Assembly: GCF_012928505.1 (NCBI RefSeq)
Contig: NZ_JABBJN010000001.1
Location: 186,001 to 250,000 of the forward strand
DNA: 64,000 nt
Origin: Achromobacter sp. Bel
Lineage (GTDB): Bacteria > Pseudomonadota > Gammaproteobacteria > Burkholderiales > Burkholderiaceae_B
Direction of reading: 5' to 3'
Each line of letters starts with the position of its first letter. The stretch's first letter is position 1. The position numbers and the translations under genes were made by a program. The notes under the pieces were generated by a model. The model saw nothing but the letters and a program-made list of their open reading frames with translations. It ran no database searches and had not been told where the DNA came from. Of this stretch, positions 60,858 to 64,000 are shown one piece after another.

Positions 60858-61853
60858 TCAGTTCGTCTGGATGTTGCGGGTCTTGATGATCTGCCCGTAG
60901 CGGGCGCGTTCGCTGGCGGCCAGCTCCTGCAGCTGCTGCGGGGTGGAACCGTGCGCCACCGCGCCCTGGGACTCCAGCTTGGCCTTCATGGCGGGGTCGG
61001 CGGCGATATCGCGGATTGCCTGCGACAGCTTGTCGATGACGGCAGGCGGCGTGCCGGCGGGCGCCAGCACGGCGGTCCAGGAGCCGGATTGCGCGTTCTT
61101 CACGCCGGCCTCGTCGATCGTCGGCACCTCCGGCATGGCGGGCGAACGCGCGGCCCCGGTCACCGCCAGCGCGCGCAGCTTGCCGCCGGTCACGTAGGGC
61201 ATGGTCTCCAGGACCGAGGCGAACAGCATGTCCACCCGGCCCGCCATCAGGTCCGTCATGGCCGGACCGCCGCCCTTGTAAGGCACATGCATCAGGTCCA
61301 CGCCCGTGGCTTGCTGGAAGATCTCGGCGGACAGGTGCGGCGCGCCGCCGGTGCCGGAACTGGCAAATGTGTGTTTGCCGGGTTCCGTGCGCGCCAGCGT
61401 CACCAGTTCGCCCACGTTCTTGGCCGGAAGGCTGGTGGGCACGACCAATACGAAGGGCAGGTCCGAAAACAGCGAGACGGGCGCGAAGGCGGTGGCGGGA
61501 TCCGAGTGCAGTTTGTAGATCCACGGATTGATGGCCAGCATGCCGGAATTGGCGAACAGCAGCGTATAGCCGTCGGCCGGCGACCGGGCCACCAGATCGG
61601 CGGCGATCTGCCCGCCCGCGCCCGGGCGGTTGTCCACCACGACGGAAGACGCCAGCTTGTCGCCCAGGGCCGCGGCTAACAGGCGGGCCGAGATGTCGGT
61701 GCCGCCGCCCGGTGAAAACGGGACGATCAGGTTGATTGGGCGCTCCGGATACCCGGCGGCGTTGGCGTTCCAGGGCAACGCGGCGGTGGCGGCCAGGGCC
61801 AACGCCGCGGCGATGAGCCGGACGCGTTGTCGGGCGATGGGGGTTGTCTCCAT
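60858..61853 (-). CDS. Bug-family (TTT) substrate-binding protein
   Basis: A 331-residue periplasmic Bug protein with a signal peptide (cleavage near NANAAGYPE), the VPFSPGGGTDISAR and VVDNRPGAGGQIAAD ligand-site motifs and normal length. It is upstream of, and likely cotranscribed with, the D-2-hydroxyacid dehydrogenase. It is divergent from a LysR gene, probably its regulator. Confidence 0.9.
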   Translation of the reverse strand: METTPIARQRVRLIAAALALAATAALPWNANAAGYPERPINLIVPFSPGGGTDISARLLAAALGDKLASSVVVDNRPGAGGQIAADLVARSPADGYTLLFANSGMLAINPWIYKLHSDPATAFAPVSLFSDLPFVLVVPTSLPAKNVGELVTLARTEPGKHTFASSGTGGAPHLSAEIFQQATGVDLMHVPYKGGGPAMTDLMAGRVDMLFASVLETMPYVTGGKLRALAVTGAARSPAMPEVPTIDEAGVKNAQSGSWTAVLAPAGTPPAVIDKLSQAIRDIAADPAMKAKLESQGAVAHGSTPQQLQELAASERARYGQIIKTRNIQTN

Positions 61854-61966
61854 GTCTCTCTTCTCTTTTTAGGCGTGGGGGCGGCATCTGCCGCGGATGA
61901 AACGTGCTGCGAAAGGCTCCTTTTGATCCTGCGGGCCGGCTTGGCGGCCTTGTCGCCGAGTATAGA

Positions 61967-62026
61967 AACGGCTGTCGATAGATAGCCGTTCGAGCTATAA
62001 ATAGCATTGATCAATTCAAGAATTGA
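61967..62026. promoter_or_regulatory. LysR operator candidates in the divergent region
   Basis: AACGGCT...AGCCGTT (61967-61990), ATAGC-N7-GCTAT (61982-61998) and the perfect palindrome TCAATTC-AA-GAATTGA (62011-62026) lie between the Bug operon and the LysR gene. The last is 4 bp before the LysR ATG and would block its own translation or transcription when bound. Any of the three may be the LTTR site. Confidence 0.5.
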
Positions 62027-62030
62027 ATCG

Positions 62031-62915
62031 ATGGAATTTCGTCAGCTGGAGTGTTTCATCGCGGTGGCCGAGGAGCTGCACTTTGGCCGGGCAGCCGAGC
62101 GGCTGTGCATGACGCAGCCGCCCCTGTCCCGGCAGATCCAGTTACTGGAGCAGGATCTGGGCGTGACGCTGTTTGAACGCAATAGCCGGCAGGTGCTGCT
62201 TAGCGCGGCGGGCAGGCGATTCCTGCGCGACGCCCGGCATCTGCTGGAGTTCTCGGCGCGCGCCGCCGCGACCGCCAGGCGCACCTCCGGGGGCGACGCC
62301 GGCCATATCACGCTGGGTTTCACCGCAGTCGCATCCTATCGGCTGATGCCGTCGATGATCATGCAGGCGCGCAAGCTGCTGGCCGGCGTCGAGATCCAGC
62401 TTCGCGAAACGGTCAGTACCGATCTGGCGCGCCTGCTGCTGGCGCGCGAACTAGACGCCATTCTGGCGCGCAGCGTGCCGCAGCAGGCCGGCATCGAATC
62501 GCGGTTGATCGAACGCGAGCCCCTGGTGCTGGCGTTGCCCACTGGTTCCCCTTTGTGCGAACACGACACCGTGCCGTTGCGCCTGTTGCAAGGCCAGCCT
62601 TTCGTGCTGTATTCGCCCCGGGAAGGCAAATACTTCTATGACCGCATCGTGGGGGCGTTCGGCTTGGCCGACGTGCAGCCGGACTATGTGCAGCGCGCGG
62701 GGCAAACGCACACCTTGCTGGCGCTGGTGCGGGCCGGCTTGGGCGTGGGCATCGTGCCGGATTCGGCGCGGGAACTGCGGTTTGAAGGGGTGGAGTTCCG
62801 CCCGATCGGCCAACGCGATTTATACGCGGACATGTATCTGGCCTGGCACGCGCAGCATGACAACCCGGCGCTGGACGCGTTCCTGCAGCGGGTGGCGGGC
62901 GTCACGGCCAAGTGA
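62031..62915 (+). CDS. LysR-family transcriptional regulator
   Basis: A 294-residue LysR regulator starting at the ATG at 62031 (MEFRQLECFIAVAEELHFGR); an in-frame TTG upstream (62007) is unlikely. HTH at 1-60, effector domain after. It is divergent from the Bug/dehydrogenase operon and probably controls it. CatR/BenM-like in the HFGRAAERL and QPPLSRQIQ details. Confidence 0.9.
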   Translation: MEFRQLECFIAVAEELHFGRAAERLCMTQPPLSRQIQLLEQDLGVTLFERNSRQVLLSAAGRRFLRDARHLLEFSARAAATARRTSGGDAGHITLGFTAVASYRLMPSMIMQARKLLAGVEIQLRETVSTDLARLLLARELDAILARSVPQQAGIESRLIEREPLVLALPTGSPLCEHDTVPLRLLQGQPFVLYSPREGKYFYDRIVGAFGLADVQPDYVQRAGQTHTLLALVRAGLGVGIVPDSARELRFEGVEFRPIGQRDLYADMYLAWHAQHDNPALDAFLQRVAGVTAK

Positions 62916-62925
62916 TTGGATCAGG

Positions 62926-62943
62926 CGGCCGCGACGGCGGCCG
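62926..62943. terminator. Short hairpin between convergent genes
   Basis: CGGCCGC (62926-62932) and GCGGCCG (62937-62943) pair around a 4-nt loop between the LysR gene and the convergent DCC-family gene. No U tract. Confidence 0.35.
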
Positions 62944-63324
62944 TCACATCTGCATTTTCTTCTTGCCCAGCAAGGTCAGCGCCAGGCTTCTTCCCGTACG
63001 CATGAAGGGGTAGATCGCCGTCGACAGGCATGGGTTGCGGAAGACGGCGGCGTTGACGCTATTGAAGAAATCGTTGCCCGTGCTGATCAGCGCCAGCCGG
63101 TTAATGCAGTCGGCGCCCCAATAATCCTGGCCGTCCAGATGCAGCAGCATGCCCTGGTTCAGGTCATACCCTTGCGCTTTGTAGGCCACCGCCAGATCCG
63201 GGTGGTCGCGCATATTAAGCAGGTCGATCGGGCCCACGGCTTTCTGCAGTTGCAGCATCCGCACGTAGTTCGAGCAAAAGGGGCAGTCTCCGTCATACAG
63301 CAGGAAGTTCTTGGCGATGGCCAT
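62944..63324 (-). CDS. DCC-family thiol-disulfide oxidoreductase (DUF393)
   Basis: A 126-residue protein of the DUF393/DCC family with the YDGDCPFCSNYV motif (CXXC, residues about 14-17) near its N-terminus. Members are thought to be thiol-disulfide oxidoreductases. No signal peptide. It converges with the LysR gene. Confidence 0.87.
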   Translation of the reverse strand: MAIAKNFLLYDGDCPFCSNYVRMLQLQKAVGPIDLLNMRDHPDLAVAYKAQGYDLNQGMLLHLDGQDYWGADCINRLALISTGNDFFNSVNAAVFRNPCLSTAIYPFMRTGRSLALTLLGKKKMQM

Positions 63325-63422
63325 GGCGCACCCTATCGTTTGCGCGGGCGCGAGAATCCCGCCCGCCTGTACTGATTAAAGCGCATTTCATCCATGATGA
63401 AAAAGTGATCGCGGCTAGCCCT

Positions 63423-64000
63423 TCACGCGTCAGGTCCCGCACCGGGCAGTCCAGCCGATTCCTGTTGGCCGCGCTGCGCGGCGCCGCGGTCCTGCGCCCG
63501 CCAGCGCGCGCGCAATCCGGCGATTTGGCGCAACGCCTGCTGCGATACCTTCCACCAGCCGAACGGGCGCGGATCGGCCAACATGCTCATGGCGCGGGCA
63601 TAGTCCAACGTCAGCCCGGGCGTCCAGGCCATGGTCATGGCGCGCTTGCGGACTTGCGAGGCCACCCAAAGCTCGGGTGTCAGCAGCAACCGGATCAGCA
63701 CGCGCCATCCGGCGCGGCTGCCATGCAGACGGCCCACCACGCCGTCCAGCGCGGCATCAAGCGCGCGCGCCACCGAGCTTGAACAATTGCGATGGGTCAG
63801 GTTGTAGGTGCTGTTCTGCCGGTACTCGTTCCAGAACGCGGCCAGCTTGTCGGGGTCGTAATTCCGGATGCGCACGCGCATGGTGGACGGGCACCAGGCC
63901 TTGGACTCGGTCGCGTAATCGGGTTGGTACACGCCGGGAATGTCGTTGTCGGGCGTCGCGCGCAGTAGATTGCCGAACTCGTCGGGCGACCGGTCGATTT
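63423..64000 (-). CDS. Partial protein continuing beyond the window edge
   Basis: The open frame runs off the right edge; its N-terminus lies outside, and only the last 190 or so residues are visible. The segment TYNLTHRNCSSSVARALDAAL has a Cys after His-Arg-Asn, the form of a papain-like/NlpC-like site, and recalls Lnb- or YiiX-type cysteine proteins, but this is weak. A short internal hydrophobic stretch follows and the C-terminus is Gln/Arg/Gly-rich. Confidence 0.6.
   Translation of the reverse strand, partial: IDRSPDEFGNLLRATPDNDIPGVYQPDYATESKAWCPSTMRVRIRNYDPDKLAAFWNEYRQNSTYNLTHRNCSSSVARALDAALDGVVGRLHGSRAGWRVLIRLLLTPELWVASQVRKRAMTMAWTPGLTLDYARAMSMLADPRPFGWWKVSQQALRQIAGLRARWRAQDRGAAQRGQQESAGLPGAGPDA

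Overview
The window looks like a chromosomal segment of a high-GC betaproteobacterium of the Alcaligenaceae (Achromobacter/Bordetella type). I infer this from the GC-rich coding sequence, two tripartite-tricarboxylate (Bug) substrate-binding proteins, many LysR/IclR-controlled catabolic operons and the gene styles; no rRNA or tRNA is present to confirm it.

Layout. 0-11 kb: core-like metabolism (FMN lactate-type dehydrogenase, D-2-hydroxyacid dehydrogenase, LysR divergent from a zinc-free reductase, cobalamin-type radical SAM protein, lipoproteins, DUF899 protein). 11-14.6 kb: a small accessory block (short lipoprotein, cytoplasmic-type M15 peptidase, a second lipoprotein) bounded by copies of a 23-bp repeat and by a relic of an aldolase gene. 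14.6-21.1 kb: a homoprotocatechuate-like lower-pathway operon (hpaI, hpaH, FAH hydrolase, amidohydrolase, RidA, Bug protein) divergent from a flavin reductase/IclR pair. 21.3-22.7 kb: an intact IS256-family element with an 8-bp target duplication. 22.8-28.8 kb: an IlvD/Edd dehydratase, HIBADH-type dehydrogenase, SDR and MFS operon with a divergent LysR regulator.

29.8-45 kb is the accessory region. It holds a frameshifted SDR, gene relics, a partial duplication of the flavin reductase/IclR pair, a retron (candidate msr-msd plus an RT fused to a TOPRIM domain), an orphan membrane protein, a DUF1643 protein, a DMT exporter, an alpha/beta hydrolase, a glyoxalase-fold protein, an RloC-like zinc-hook ATPase, a DUF4062 protein and a helical protein. 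Most of the AT-richer genes lie on the + strand, and many are bracketed by a dispersed palindrome (arms GGTGTCAGACTRCAATTT and its complement). Several chromosomal genes are cut off exactly at these palindromes. I read the region as a defence island built by repeated recombination at or near the palindrome family.

45-57 kb: a methyltransferase, then a tightly overlapping minus-strand operon (LysR, flavin monooxygenase, dipeptide-type ABC transporter, its binding protein, an acyl-CoA thioesterase-like hydrolase and a fused CMD/AhpD protein) ending at tandem terminators. 57-64 kb: OmpA-like and secreted proteins, an Imm1-like protein, a second D-2-hydroxyacid dehydrogenase with a Bug protein and divergent LysR, a DCC-family protein and a partial protein running off the edge.

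The most interesting material is the retron with a recognisable a1/a2 repeat, the palindrome family and its apparent role at recombination junctions, the IS256 element sitting between the two arms of one palindrome, and the RloC/DUF4062 neighbourhood.
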